Notes: generated by a model not told the origin, from the letters alone. Shown: positions 1 to 9,150, numbered from the stretch's first letter. The stretch is DNA of 53,871 bases from an uncultured Burkholderiales bacterium (GCA_902826305.1 CADEEH010000014.1:1-53871); one strand, 5' to 3'. Numbers and translations are program-made.

Positions 1-727
1 CGAGCAGGTACTTGGCGACCGTCCAGCCCTGGCCTTCCTCGTGCACCAGGTTCTCCACCGGCACGTCGACGTCGTCGAAGAAGACTTCGTTGACCTCGTG
101 GCCTTCGTCGAGCAGGACCAGCGGGCGCACGGTGATGCCCGGCGTGGCCATGTCGATCAGCAGGAAGCTGATGCCCTCCTGGCGCTTGGAGCTGGTGCTG
201 TCGGAACGCACCAGGCAGAAGATCCAGTCACCGTAGTGGCCGAGTGTGGTCCAGATCTTCTGACCGTTGACGCGATAGTGGTCGCCGCGCCGGTCGGCGC
301 GTGTCTTCAGCGACGCCAGGTCCGAGCCGGAGCCGGGTTCCGAATAGCCCTGGCACCAGAAATCCGTGCCGTCGTAGATCCGCGGCAGGAAACGTTTCTT
401 CTGCGCATCGGTGCCGAACTTCAGCAGCACCGAGGCACACATCGTCGGGCCGAACGGCGCCACCGCCGGTGCACCGGCGAGCGCCGCCTCCTCCTCGAAG
501 ATGTAGCGCTGGGTCGCGTTCCAGTCGGTGCCGCCCCATTCGACCGGCCACGACGGCGCGAGCCAGCCCTTGGCGGCAAGGATCTTGTGCCAGCGCACCA
601 GATCGTCCTTGGACAGCTCCTCGTAGTTCATCACCCGCGCGCGCAGATCCGGCGGGATGTTCGCATCGAGCCAGCCGCGCACCTCGTCGCGGAACGCCAG
701 TTCCTCACGCGAGAAATTCAGGTCCAT
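1..727 (-). CDS. Acyl-CoA dehydrogenase, C-terminal part outside window
   Basis: Flavin enzyme of the acyl-CoA dehydrogenase family, which oxidises an acyl-CoA at the alpha-beta bond and passes electrons to ETF. Read on the minus strand it begins MDLNFSREELAFRDEVRGWL and continues for 242 residues to the window edge with no stop. Visible are the N-terminal helical domain and most of the middle beta domain, with the family sequence GYSEPGSGSDLASLKTRA near residues 128-145 and GQKIWTTLGHYGDWIF near 155-170. The family is usually about 380-400 residues, so the catalytic-base domain is not seen. The pattern resembles pimeloyl-CoA dehydrogenase large-subunit-like enzymes, but the substrate is not readable. 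An ETF-ubiquinone oxidoreductase that could take its electrons is encoded at 23.6 kb. Confidence 0.9.
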   Translation of the reverse strand, partial: MDLNFSREELAFRDEVRGWLDANIPPDLRARVMNYEELSKDDLVRWHKILAAKGWLAPSWPVEWGGTDWNATQRYIFEEEAALAGAPAVAPFGPTMCASVLLKFGTDAQKKRFLPRIYDGTDFWCQGYSEPGSGSDLASLKTRADRRGDHYRVNGQKIWTTLGHYGDWIFCLVRSDSTSSKRQEGISFLLIDMATPGITVRPLVLLDEGHEVNEVFFDDVDVPVENLVHEEGQGWTVAKYLL

Positions 728-777
728 CGATCGCCTCCGCGGCCCCCGCCGCTTGTCATCCGTATCGCCTCAACACT

Positions 778-901
778 CGAAACCTGTCTGGAAACGTAGC
801 GAGCAGGCCCGAGTTGCGCGCGAGGAGCGGAAGCGTACTCGTGTACGCTGAGCACCGGAACGCACAAATCGGGGCGCGCAGTAGTTTCCAGGCAGGTTTC
901 G
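778..901. repeat. 124-bp imperfect inverted repeat (large hairpin element)
   Basis: The outer arms 778-795 and 884-901 are 18-bp inverted repeats matching at 17 of 18 bases. The centre, 832-849, is a perfect 7-bp stem (AGCGTAC/GTACGCT) around a TCGT loop, nearly concentric with the outer arms. The sequence between the arms is partly complementary. The element starts one base after the UxaA stop codon and lies 51 bases before the acyl-CoA dehydrogenase start. It could act as a terminator or RNA stabiliser for the UxaA message, or be a copy of a dispersed palindromic repeat. Confidence 0.7.
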
Positions 902-2434
902 TTACATAACCGCGCCCAACTGCCAGGGCACGAACTCGTCATTGCCGATGCCCAGCGCCTCGCTCTTGGACGGCGCGCCGCTGGCCACCTTCAGCATCAG
1001 CTCGAAGATCTCGCGGCCCTTGCCCTGCACGGTGGCGCCGCCGTCGACGATGTCGCCGCAGTTGATGTCCATGTCCTCGACCATCCGCTCGTACAGCGGC
1101 GTGTTGGTCGCCAGCTTGATCGACGGCGACGGCTTGCAGCCGTAGACCGAGCCGCGACCGGTGGTGAAGCAGATCAGGTTCGCGCCGCCGGCGACCTGGC
1201 CGGTGGCCGACACCGGGTCGTAGCCGGGGGTGTCCATGAAGACGAATCCCTTCGCGTCGACCGGGTCGGCGTATTCGTAGACCTGGACCAGGTTGGTGGT
1301 GCCGCCCTTGGCGACCGCACCCAGCGACTTCTCGAGGATCGTCGTCAGCCCGCCGGCCTTGTTGCCCGGCGACGGGTTGTTGTCCATGCTGCCCTGGTTG
1401 CGTTCGGTGTAGCCCTCCCACCAGCGGATGCGCTCGATCAGCTTGTCGGCGACCGCCTGCGAGACCGCACGTCGCGTCAGCAGGTGTTCGGCGCCGTAGA
1501 TCTCCGGTGTCTCCGACAGGATCACCGTGCCGCCATGGGCGACCAGCAGGTCGCAGGCGGCACCCAGCGCCGGATTGGCGGTGATGCCCGAATACCCGTC
1601 GGAGCCGCCGCATTGCAGTCCGATCGTCAGGTGTGACGCGGGCAGTGTCTCGCGTCGCGCCTGGTTGGCCTGCGGCAGCATCGCCCTGACCGCCGCGATG
1701 CCCGCCTCGACCGTCTTGCGGGTACCGCCGGAGGTCTGCACGATCAGCGGCTTGAGCAGCGTGCCTTCCTGCATCTGCTGCGCGTGGAACAGCGAGTCCA
1801 TCTGGTTGGCCTCGCAGCCCAGGCCGATGATCACCACACCGGCGAAGTTCACGTGCCGGCAGTAGCCGGCGATCGTCTTGCGCAACACGTCGATGCCGGC
1901 GCCCGCGGTGTCCATGCCGCAGCCCGACGAGTGCGTGATCGGCACGATCCCGTCGACGTTCGGAAATTCGGCGAGCACTTCCGGTGTGAAGTGCTGCGCG
2001 ACGTAACGCGACACCGACGCCGAACAGTTCACCGTGGAGATCACACCGATATAGTTGCGGGTCGCGACCCGGCCGTCGGCGCGGCGGATGCCCTGGAACG
2101 TGGCCGGCTGCGCCGGGGTCTGCAGCGGGCGCAGGTCGGTGCCGACCGCGTAGTCGCGTTCGAACATCTCGAACGCGAGGTTGTGGGTGTGCACATGCTG
2201 GCCGGGTGTGATGTCCGCGGTCGCGAAGCCGATGATCTGGTTGTAGCGCTTGACCGGCTTGCCGCGGGAGACCGGGCGCACCGCGACCTTGTGGCCGGCC
2301 GGGATCGCGTCCGCGCAGACGACGCCTTCGTCGTCCAGGCGGGTGCCCGCGGGCAGCGGGCGGGCGGCGATGACCACGTCATCGCCCGGGTCGAGGCGCA
2401 GGGTGGGGCGGCGGATCACACTGACGACGGCCAT
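902..2434 (-). CDS. UxaA-family altronate/galactarate dehydratase-like enzyme
   Basis: Member of the UxaA family (altronate hydrolase, galactarate dehydratase), which removes water from sugar acids to give 2-keto-3-deoxy acids. The 510-residue protein has the N-terminal SAF domain (about 1-95, with RPLPAGTRLDDEGV and RYNQIIGFATADI) fused to the catalytic part, with NYIGVISTVNCSASVSRYVA, THSSGCGMDTAGAG and GLGCEANQMDS, whose cysteines are typical of the family. Length fits full UxaA. The ATG at 2434 is chosen because GAGGAAA lies just upstream; the frame stays open further upstream but lacks family similarity. The TRAP transporter nearby and the SDR plus FAH hydrolase at 9.6-11.4 kb suggest a sugar-acid pathway. 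The exact substrate is inferred only; altronate is not proven. Confidence 0.85.
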   Translation of the reverse strand: MAVVSVIRRPTLRLDPGDDVVIAARPLPAGTRLDDEGVVCADAIPAGHKVAVRPVSRGKPVKRYNQIIGFATADITPGQHVHTHNLAFEMFERDYAVGTDLRPLQTPAQPATFQGIRRADGRVATRNYIGVISTVNCSASVSRYVAQHFTPEVLAEFPNVDGIVPITHSSGCGMDTAGAGIDVLRKTIAGYCRHVNFAGVVIIGLGCEANQMDSLFHAQQMQEGTLLKPLIVQTSGGTRKTVEAGIAAVRAMLPQANQARRETLPASHLTIGLQCGGSDGYSGITANPALGAACDLLVAHGGTVILSETPEIYGAEHLLTRRAVSQAVADKLIERIRWWEGYTERNQGSMDNNPSPGNKAGGLTTILEKSLGAVAKGGTTNLVQVYEYADPVDAKGFVFMDTPGYDPVSATGQVAGGANLICFTTGRGSVYGCKPSPSIKLATNTPLYERMVEDMDINCGDIVDGGATVQGKGREIFELMLKVASGAPSKSEALGIGNDEFVPWQLGAVM

Positions 2435-2550
2435 GAGCGGTTTCCTCGTTGGACCGTCCATTGTAGTCGCGGCACTCCGGGCACGTGTGCCCGGGTCGCG
2501 CGGCGGGCGGGCACCGCGCACGAGGTCAGGCGGGCACCGGCGGAGAAGGG

Positions 2551-3837
2551 TCAGGCGGGTTCGGCGGCGCGGGCGTAGAAGTACGCGGCGCGGGTGCGCG
2601 GATTGAGGTAGTCGCGAACCGCCGGTTCGAGTTCGATCGGCCGCACCGCGCGCAGGATCGAGACCTCGGTCTCGACGCTCAGGTCGAGTGCGGGCGCCTC
2701 GTCCTTCGCGCCCTCGTGCCACAACATCACGGTCGGGCGCACCGCGCAGTTGCGGTTGACGCTGACCACCAGGCCGACCGCGCCGTTGGACAGTTCGACC
2801 AGCGTGCCGGGCGGATAGACACCCATCGTCTTGATGAAATGCTGCAGCGCGGCCGGTTCGAAACGCCCGGACTCGGCGGTATACATCCGCACCAGCGCCT
2901 GGTGCGGCGTCAACGCATCCTGGACCCGCAGCGGGTTGGCCAGTTCATCGTAACGGTCGGCGATCGCGACCAGTCGTGCCGGTAGCGGGATCTTCTCGCC
3001 GGCGAGCCGGTACGGATATCCGGTGCCGTCCCAGTGTTCGTGATGGAGCGCGATCGCGGCGCGGGCACCGGCGCCGAGTTCCCCGACGCCGAGGATCATC
3101 TTCGTGCCCATCTCCGGATGCATCCGCATGAAGTTCAGTTCGGAGCGCGACAGGTCGGCCTCCTCGGCGCGCCGGATCGTATCGGGCAGCCGCATCCGGC
3201 CGACGTCGTGGAACAGCGCGCCCAGCGCCATGTCGCGCAGGTCGGCTTGCGACATCCGATGTGCATTGCCCTGCAGCAGCGACAGCAGCATCACGTTGAT
3301 GCCGTGGGTGTGCAGGTTGTTGGCGGCCATCGTCTCCGACAGCAGCACCAGTCCGACATCGGACTCCGTGGCGAACGTGGCCACGGCCGCGTCGACAACA
3401 GCGACCGCCCGTGCGACCGCCTGGTCCGGTTGCCGGTCGGCGATCGCGAACGCGGCGCGCAACTCGGCCGCGGCCTGAGCGTAGGCCTTCTCGGCGCGAC
3501 CCGTGCGCTCGCGGGCGGCCCGGGTGCGGCGCTGCCGCTCCTCGCGTTCGCGCCGGGCCCGGGCGAGCTGCTCGGCGGCCTGGGCACGTTCGAGCGCGGA
3601 GGCGTCCGCGACCGGCGGCTCAACCTTGGGTGGTGCGGTCGAATGGGCCTCGCACCAGAGCACGTCGGTCATGCCGAGTGCGCGGATCAGATCGATCTGG
3701 TGATCACTCTCGAGTGTGAACTCGTTGAGCAGGAACGGATGGTCCAGCCAGCGCTCGGCCAGCGAGACGTGCATCCCCGGCTGCAACTGGTCGATCGGGA
3801 TCCGGGTGAATCGTTTTTTTCGGCCCCAAAGGCGCAT
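2551..3837 (-). CDS. HD-GYP domain c-di-GMP phosphodiesterase
   Basis: Predicted cytoplasmic phosphodiesterase that hydrolyses the second messenger cyclic di-GMP. The N-terminal part (about residues 10-65, IPIDQLQPGMHVSL) matches the DUF3391 domain usually found before HD-GYP. A charged Arg/Glu-rich helical linker follows (about 80-130). The HD-GYP domain carries HDVGRMRLPDTI and HHEHWDGTGYPYRLAGEKIP, so the HD metal ligands, HHE and GYP signature are all present, with Arg in place of the more common Lys after HDxG. This suggests an active enzyme. The start at 3837 (MRLWGRKKRF) fits the domain start; a GTG at 3882 is possible. It lies between the UxaA gene and the TRAP genes on the same strand with a gap of over 200 bases, so it is probably not co-regulated with the transporter. 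Confidence 0.88.
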   Translation of the reverse strand: MRLWGRKKRFTRIPIDQLQPGMHVSLAERWLDHPFLLNEFTLESDHQIDLIRALGMTDVLWCEAHSTAPPKVEPPVADASALERAQAAEQLARARREREERQRRTRAARERTGRAEKAYAQAAAELRAAFAIADRQPDQAVARAVAVVDAAVATFATESDVGLVLLSETMAANNLHTHGINVMLLSLLQGNAHRMSQADLRDMALGALFHDVGRMRLPDTIRRAEEADLSRSELNFMRMHPEMGTKMILGVGELGAGARAAIALHHEHWDGTGYPYRLAGEKIPLPARLVAIADRYDELANPLRVQDALTPHQALVRMYTAESGRFEPAALQHFIKTMGVYPPGTLVELSNGAVGLVVSVNRNCAVRPTVMLWHEGAKDEAPALDLSVETEVSILRAVRPIELEPAVRDYLNPRTRAAYFYARAAEPA

Positions 3838-4039
3838 GACGAAGGACTCGGGCGGATCAGGCGACGCCGGAAGGCCCGCCACGCGATGGCCCAGTCTAGG
3901 GACAGGCGGAGTCGGTCATGCCTGGAAAAGCCCGGGTCCGGCGCCGCAAATCCCGCACGCTCGCCGCGGTGGCGTGCGTCTCCCGATGATCGTGATGGGC
4001 GTCCGGCCGTCGATCCGCCCGAGCTAACCGGCGATCCGG

Positions 4040-5446
4040 TCAGGGATACAGCAGCCGCGGCAGCCAGAGCACGACCGAGGGCATGTAGGTGATCAGCACC
4101 AGCGTCGCCAGCAACGGGAGCAGCCACGGTGCGACCGCGGCCACGGTGCGCTCGAACGAGAGCCGCGACACCTTCTGCAGCACGAACAGCACCATGCCGA
4201 CCGGGGGTGTCAGCAGGCCGATCATCAGGTTCAGCACCATCACCAGCCCGAAGTGGATCGGATCGATGCCGAGCTTGGCGATGATCGGCATGAACACCGG
4301 CACCAGGATCGTGATCGCGGCGATCGTCTCCATGAAGCAGCCGACGAACAGCAGGAACAGGTTGGCCAGCAGCAGGAACACCAGCGGGTTCGAACTGATC
4401 GACAGCACCCAGGCGGCGATCGCCTCGGTGACCTGCGTGGTCGTCAGCACCCAGGCGAAGATCGACGCCGAGGCGACGATGAACAGCACCACCGCGGTGG
4501 TCTCGATCGTGTCCATCGAGATCTTGATCAGCATCCGGACACTGAGCGTGCGGTACCAGACGAAACCGAGGAACAGCGCCCAGGCGACGGCGGCCACCGC
4601 CGCCTCGGTCGGCGTGAACAGCCCCGAGGCCATGCCGCCGATCAGGATCACCGGTGTCAGCAGCGCCATCAGCGCCTCGAAGCGGAAGATCCTGTCGGCG
4701 ATCAGCACCGCGGCCAGCGGCACGCCGAACTTGACCAGGCCGGACAACGACTCGTCGCCCCAGAGCTTGAACAAGACGACGGCGATCACGCCCACCGCGG
4801 CGAGTTCGATCATCGCCCCGCCCATCCGACCCCAGTGGAACGCGATGTCGGCGCCGTATTTGCGGACGTGGGCGTAGTAGGCGACCATGACCATCATGAA
4901 CAACGCCATCAAGGCGCCCGGCACGAAACCGGCGGCGAACAGCTTGCCGATCGACACGTTCGCCTGCACGCCGTAGATCACCATCGGCAGCGACGGCGGG
5001 ATGATCGGCCCGAGTGTCGAGGAGGCCGCGGTGATGCCGACCGCGAACTCGACCGGATAACCGTGGTCCTTCATCGCCTTGATCTCGATCGTGCCCAGGC
5101 CGCCGGCATCGGCGACCGCGGTGCCCGACATGCCGGCGAAGACCACCGAGCCGACCACGTTGACGTGGCCCAGGCCACCCTTGAGCCAGCCGACCAGCGC
5201 GAGCGCGAAGTTGTAGATCCGGTTGGTGATGCCGGCCGAGTTCATCAGGTTGCCGGCGTAGATGAAAAACGGCACCGCCAGCAGCGGGAAGCTGTCGACC
5301 CCGCCGACCATCCGGTGCACGATGGTGATCGGCGGGATCGCCCCGGTGGCCCAGATGTAGGCGAGTGAACCCAGGCACATCGCGATTGCGATCGGCAGAC
5401 CGGTGGCCATCGTGGCCAGGAACGCGCCGAAGAACAGCGAGTTCAT
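4040..5446 (-). CDS. dctM: TRAP transporter large permease (DctM)
   Basis: Large membrane subunit of a tripartite ATP-independent periplasmic transporter, which imports organic or sugar acids using an ion gradient. The 468-residue protein is almost wholly hydrophobic with about 12 membrane segments and family signatures such as PFFIYAGNLMNSAGITNRI, SGTAVADAGGLGTIEIKAM and the end segment GLLTPPVGMVLFVLQKVS. Its ATG overlaps the dctQ stop by four bases (ATGA), showing translational coupling. Order dctP-dctQ-dctM is the usual operon. The substrate cannot be read from this subunit. Confidence 0.95.
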   Translation of the reverse strand: MNSLFFGAFLATMATGLPIAIAMCLGSLAYIWATGAIPPITIVHRMVGGVDSFPLLAVPFFIYAGNLMNSAGITNRIYNFALALVGWLKGGLGHVNVVGSVVFAGMSGTAVADAGGLGTIEIKAMKDHGYPVEFAVGITAASSTLGPIIPPSLPMVIYGVQANVSIGKLFAAGFVPGALMALFMMVMVAYYAHVRKYGADIAFHWGRMGGAMIELAAVGVIAVVLFKLWGDESLSGLVKFGVPLAAVLIADRIFRFEALMALLTPVILIGGMASGLFTPTEAAVAAVAWALFLGFVWYRTLSVRMLIKISMDTIETTAVVLFIVASASIFAWVLTTTQVTEAIAAWVLSISSNPLVFLLLANLFLLFVGCFMETIAAITILVPVFMPIIAKLGIDPIHFGLVMVLNLMIGLLTPPVGMVLFVLQKVSRLSFERTVAAVAPWLLPLLATLVLITYMPSVVLWLPRLLYP

Positions 5447-6039
5447 GTCTCGGGATCCTCGGCCGGGCGTTCGAGCAGGCTCCAGCCGCGTCGCCAGTGG
5501 CGCATCGCGAGCTGCAGCGAGCGCCAGGTCATCAGCGCGAAGCCGGCGGCCACCAGCGAGTAGATGGCGCTCATCGGGAAGTCGACCACCGTCATCTGCA
5601 GGTTGTGCATCTTCGGCACCAGCAGCACCGCGAGCCAGGTCGCGTAGCCGAGGAAACCGACCCGCATCACGTCGACCAGGGTCGACATCGCCCGCTGCAG
5701 CCAGACCGGCAGGTAGCGATAGAGGAACTCGACATGGATGTGTGTGTTGCGGCGCGCGCCCATCGAGGCGCCGACGAACACGACCACGATCAGCAGGTAA
5801 CGCGCGATCTCCTCGGTCCAGGAGGCCGAGCTCGACAACACGTAGCGGGTGAAGAACTGGTAGAAGATGTCCAGCGTCAGCAGCCAGAACACGATCAGCG
5901 TGAACCAGTCCTCGAAGCGGTAGACCGACAGGTCGATCGGTGCGTCGGTGGCGTGGAAGTGGCCGGAATCATCGAGGACCGGCTCGGATTCGTCGATCAG
6001 ATCGTGGGTGGGCCTGGGTGGCGGGTGCTCGACAGCCAT
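5443..6039 (-). CDS. dctQ: TRAP transporter small permease (DctQ)
   Basis: Small membrane subunit of the TRAP transporter that pairs with DctM. The 198-residue protein has about four membrane helices, with the characteristic segment WTEEIARYLLIVVVFVGASM near residues 75-95 followed by GARRNTHIHVEFLYRYLP. An acidic, soluble N-terminal stretch of about 40 residues precedes the first helix, longer than in many DctQ proteins. GGAAGG lies just before the ATG. It overlaps dctM by four bases and is separated from dctP by 94 bases that contain a strong hairpin. Confidence 0.93.
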   Translation of the reverse strand: MAVEHPPPRPTHDLIDESEPVLDDSGHFHATDAPIDLSVYRFEDWFTLIVFWLLTLDIFYQFFTRYVLSSSASWTEEIARYLLIVVVFVGASMGARRNTHIHVEFLYRYLPVWLQRAMSTLVDVMRVGFLGYATWLAVLLVPKMHNLQMTVVDFPMSAIYSLVAAGFALMTWRSLQLAMRHWRRGWSLLERPAEDPET

Positions 6040-6097
6040 TTACCTTCCTGCGCGCCGGCTCCCGATCGTGCGTCGACTCGGGAACCGCCGCCTGGAC

Positions 6098-6119
6098 CGC
6101 CCGCGACACATCGCGGGCG
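6098..6119 (-). promoter_or_regulatory. Intercistronic hairpin between dctP and dctQ
   Basis: A perfect 9-bp GC-rich stem (6098-6106 with 6111-6119) closes a 4-base loop, starting 15 bases after the dctP stop on the transcribed strand. No run of T follows, so full termination is unlikely. Similar hairpins after binding-protein genes are known to give more binding protein than permease by stabilising the upstream message or reducing read-through; that role here is inferred. Confidence 0.55.
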
Positions 6120-6133
6120 ATCACGGGGCGGTG

Positions 6134-7120
6134 TTACTTCACCAGCGCCTGGATGCGGTCGTAGTCGGCCTTCTTGTAACCCATCGATTCGAGGGTCACG
6201 TTCTTCAGCACCGCCTCGGCGAATCCCTTGCGATCGACCTCGACGATCTGCAGGCCTTTCTTGCGGAATTCCTCGGTCAGCTCGGCCTCGCGTTTCTTGA
6301 TCATCGCGGTCGCGCGGTCGGCCGCCTCGCGGGTGACCTCGAAGAACATCTTCTTCTCGTCGTCGGTCAGCTTGCTCCAGACGTGCGGCGCGACCTGTGT
6401 GATCAGGCCGTCGACGATGTGCCCGGTCAGCATGATCGACTTCTGCACCTCGTAGAACTTCTTGGCCTCGATCGTCGTCAGCGGATTCTCCTGCGCCTCG
6501 ACGGTGCCGTTCTGCAGCGCCAGGTAGACCTCGGCGAACGCGATCGGCGTCGGGTTGGCGCCGCACGCCCTCGGCGTGGCCATGTACGCCGGCACGTCGG
6601 GCACGCGGATCTTCAGGTTCTTCATGCCGGCGCAGTCGGTGAACGGCTTGTTCGACGTCGTATGGCGTGCGCCGTAGTAGGTGTACGCGGTCATCTGGAT
6701 GCCGGTCTTCGCCCGGTACTCGTCGGCCATCTCCTTGAAGAGATCACTCTTCGAGTACGCGATCATGTGATCGGCGTCGCGGAAGATGAACGGGTAATAC
6801 GAGATGCCGACCCGCGGCAGGTTGCGCGCGGCGAACGACGCCCCGGAGATGATCATGTCGACGGTGCCCAGGGTCAGTCCCTGGTTCAGGTCGGTCTCCT
6901 TGCCGAGCGAGGAGGCCGGGAACACCTGGATGTCGAACTTGCCGTTGCTGCGCTTCTTGATCTCTTCGGCGGCCCACACCGACTGGGTGTGGTACGGCTC
7001 GGCGGTCTCGTAGACGTGGGCCCACTTGAGCTTGGTCTGCGCGGCGGCCGGCGTGGCGCTGACCACGGCCAGCGAGGCGACGAGCACGGCCGCCCCGGTG
7101 ACGAAAGCGAAGCGTTTCAT
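6134..7120 (-). CDS. dctP: TRAP transporter periplasmic solute-binding protein (DctP)
   Basis: Periplasmic receptor of the TRAP transporter. A signal peptide covers about residues 1-28 (hydrophobic core AAVLVASLAVVSATPAAAQ, cleavage after AAA or AQ). The mature part shows the DctP-type pattern: KLKWAHVYETAEPYHTQSV, FPASSLGKETDLNQGLTLGTVDM, and the segment AFAEVYLALQNGTVEAQENP that in this family carries part of the substrate site. The Arg that normally binds the carboxylate is probably in KNLKIRVPDVPAYM. Length 328 is normal. GAGGAG stands before the ATG. First gene of dctP-dctQ-dctM; the nearby UxaA dehydratase suggests a sugar-acid ligand, which is an inference. Confidence 0.94.
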   Translation of the reverse strand: MKRFAFVTGAAVLVASLAVVSATPAAAQTKLKWAHVYETAEPYHTQSVWAAEEIKKRSNGKFDIQVFPASSLGKETDLNQGLTLGTVDMIISGASFAARNLPRVGISYYPFIFRDADHMIAYSKSDLFKEMADEYRAKTGIQMTAYTYYGARHTTSNKPFTDCAGMKNLKIRVPDVPAYMATPRACGANPTPIAFAEVYLALQNGTVEAQENPLTTIEAKKFYEVQKSIMLTGHIVDGLITQVAPHVWSKLTDDEKKMFFEVTREAADRATAMIKKREAELTEEFRKKGLQIVEVDRKGFAEAVLKNVTLESMGYKKADYDRIQALVK

Positions 7121-7377
7121 CGTGTCTCCTCGGATATGTCTGATGTTTGCGGCGATACTAGCATGCAGGTTCCACGCCGGCGGTACCCGGACGAACCCCT
7201 AGACCGCGCCTCCGGCGCACCCACCACGTACCGATCCGGAGCATCGACATCGACGCCAGCAGCGGCAATCGCAACCTCGGCGCGGCGGCAGCCCGCGCGG
7301 CCGCGGACCCACGGCCAGGCGAGCCGGCGGCCGCCGCCGTCACCACACGTCCGAGCCTGTCGGTACTGCGCGCACTC

Positions 7378-9150
7378 GTGCCGTTCATGCGGCCGTATCG
7401 TGGCCGGATCGTGCTCGCCGCGCTGGCCTTGCTGGTGGCCGCCGGGGCGACACTGCTGGTGCCGCTCGCGTTCCGCCAGCTGATCGACCAGGGCTTCGCC
7501 GCCAGCGCCGGGCAGGCCGCGGTCGACGCCAGCCGGGTCAACCGGGCGTTCCTCGGCCTGTTCGCGGTGGCGTGTGTGCTCGCGATCGGCACCTCGGCCC
7601 GATTTTTCCTGGTGTCCTGGCTCGGCGAACGGATCACCGCCGACCTGCGGCGGGCGGTCTACGGACACGTGCTGCGGCAGGATCCGCGCTTCTACGAGAC
7701 GCTGAAGACCGGCGAGGTGCTGTCCCGGCTGAGCACCGACACCGAGCTGATCCAGACCCTGGTCGGCACCAGCATCTCGCTGGGGCTGCGCAACAGCCTG
7801 CTGTTCGTCGGCGCGCTGGGGATGATGGTGGTCACCAGTCCGCACCTGGCCTCGATCATCGTCGGACTGCTCGCGGTCGTCGTGTTGCCGATCCTGCTCT
7901 TCGGGCGCCGGGTGCGGCGGCTGTCGCGGACGAGCCAGGACCGGGTCGCCGACGCGAGTGCATTGGCCGGCGAGACGCTCAATTCGGTGCAGACCGTGCA
8001 GGCGTATGCCCGCGAGCCGTTCGAATCCGGGCGCTTCGGGGTGTTCGTCGAGAACGCGTTCGGCGCGGCGGTGCGCAGGATCCGCGCCCGTTCGCTGCTG
8101 ACGCTGATCGCGATCCTGCTGATTTTCGGTGCGATCGTGTTCACGTTGTGGCTGGGCGCACACGCGGTGCTGGCCGGTGACCTGACGACCGGGCTGCTGA
8201 CCCAGTTCATCCTGTACGCGGCGCTGGTGGCCGGGGCCACCGGCGCGTTGTCCGAGGTGCTCGGTGACGTCCAGCGCGCGGCGGGTGCCGCCGAGCGGCT
8301 GATCGAGCTGCTCGAGGCGCAGCCGGCGATCCGATCGGGCCCGCGCCCGGTCGCGACCGGAGCGTCGACCGGTGGTGGCCGGCTGACGATCAACGACCTG
8401 GTGTTCAGTTACCCGTCGCGGCGCAGCGAACGGGCACTCGACCAGATCACCCTGGAGATCGCACCCGGCGAGACGGTGGCGCTGGTCGGCCCGTCGGGCG
8501 CCGGCAAGACCACGCTGTTCCAGCTGCTGCTGCGTTTCTACGATCCGGACAGCGGGGTCATCCGCCTCGATGGCATCGACATCCGCGAATACCCGTTGCC
8601 CGATCTGCGCGAGCGGATCGGGCTGGTGCCGCAGGACAGTGTCGTCTTCTCCGCCGATGCGATGGAGAACATCCGCTACGGCCGGATCGACGCCAGCGAC
8701 GACGAGGTGATCGCCGCCGCCAAGTCCGCGTTCGCCCACGAATTCATCGAGCGGCTGCCCCAGGGCTACCGGACCTTCCTCGGCGAACGCGGCGTACGCC
8801 TGTCGGGCGGCCAGCGCCAGCGCCTGTCGATCGCGCGGGCATTGCTGAAGAACCCGCCGCTGCTGCTGCTCGACGAGGCCACCAGCGCGCTCGATGCCGA
8901 AAGCGAGCGCACGGTCCAGCAGGCGTTGCAGGTGGCGATGCGCGATCGCACGACGCTGGTCATTGCCCACCGGCTGGCGACCGTCATCGGCGCCGATCGG
9001 ATCGTCGTGCTCGACCACGGCCGGATCGTCGAGCAGGGCTCACACAACGCGCTGATGGTCCGCGACGGGTTGTACGCGCGCCTGGCCTCGATGCAGTTCG
9101 GGCTGCAGGCCCCGGGCGTGCCGGAGGACCGGCCGGCGCCCGACGCCTGA
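7378..9150 (+). CDS. ABC exporter, fused permease and ATPase (MsbA-like)
   Basis: Half-transporter with an N-terminal six-helix membrane domain (about residues 1-300) and a C-terminal ATPase that pumps lipids, peptides or drugs outward as a dimer. The ATPase has Walker A GPSGAGKTT, signature LSGGQRQRLSIARALL, Walker B LLLLDEATSALD and switch histidine VIAHRLATV. The only ordinary start near the domain beginning is GTG 7378 (VPFMRPYRGRI). The frame is open back to 7162, reading RPSLSVLRAL just before this GTG, which looks like the usual beginning of this family, but it contains no ATG, GTG or TTG there. The true start is therefore uncertain. Substrate unknown; the gene is monocistronic and divergent from dctP. 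Confidence 0.92.
   Translation: MPFMRPYRGRIVLAALALLVAAGATLLVPLAFRQLIDQGFAASAGQAAVDASRVNRAFLGLFAVACVLAIGTSARFFLVSWLGERITADLRRAVYGHVLRQDPRFYETLKTGEVLSRLSTDTELIQTLVGTSISLGLRNSLLFVGALGMMVVTSPHLASIIVGLLAVVVLPILLFGRRVRRLSRTSQDRVADASALAGETLNSVQTVQAYAREPFESGRFGVFVENAFGAAVRRIRARSLLTLIAILLIFGAIVFTLWLGAHAVLAGDLTTGLLTQFILYAALVAGATGALSEVLGDVQRAAGAAERLIELLEAQPAIRSGPRPVATGASTGGGRLTINDLVFSYPSRRSERALDQITLEIAPGETVALVGPSGAGKTTLFQLLLRFYDPDSGVIRLDGIDIREYPLPDLRERIGLVPQDSVVFSADAMENIRYGRIDASDDEVIAAAKSAFAHEFIERLPQGYRTFLGERGVRLSGGQRQRLSIARALLKNPPLLLLDEATSALDAESERTVQQALQVAMRDRTTLVIAHRLATVIGADRIVVLDHGRIVEQGSHNALMVRDGLYARLASMQFGLQAPGVPEDRPAPDA

Noticed and set aside
41-799. Long open frame on the plus strand opposite the acyl-CoA dehydrogenase
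   Set aside because: It is the antisense reading of a clear family protein on the minus strand, and its Arg/Ala-rich sequence has no family character.
4253-5368. Plus-strand frame rich in Asp, Arg, His and Gln opposite dctM
   Set aside because: Composition is that of an antisense shadow of a hydrophobic membrane protein.
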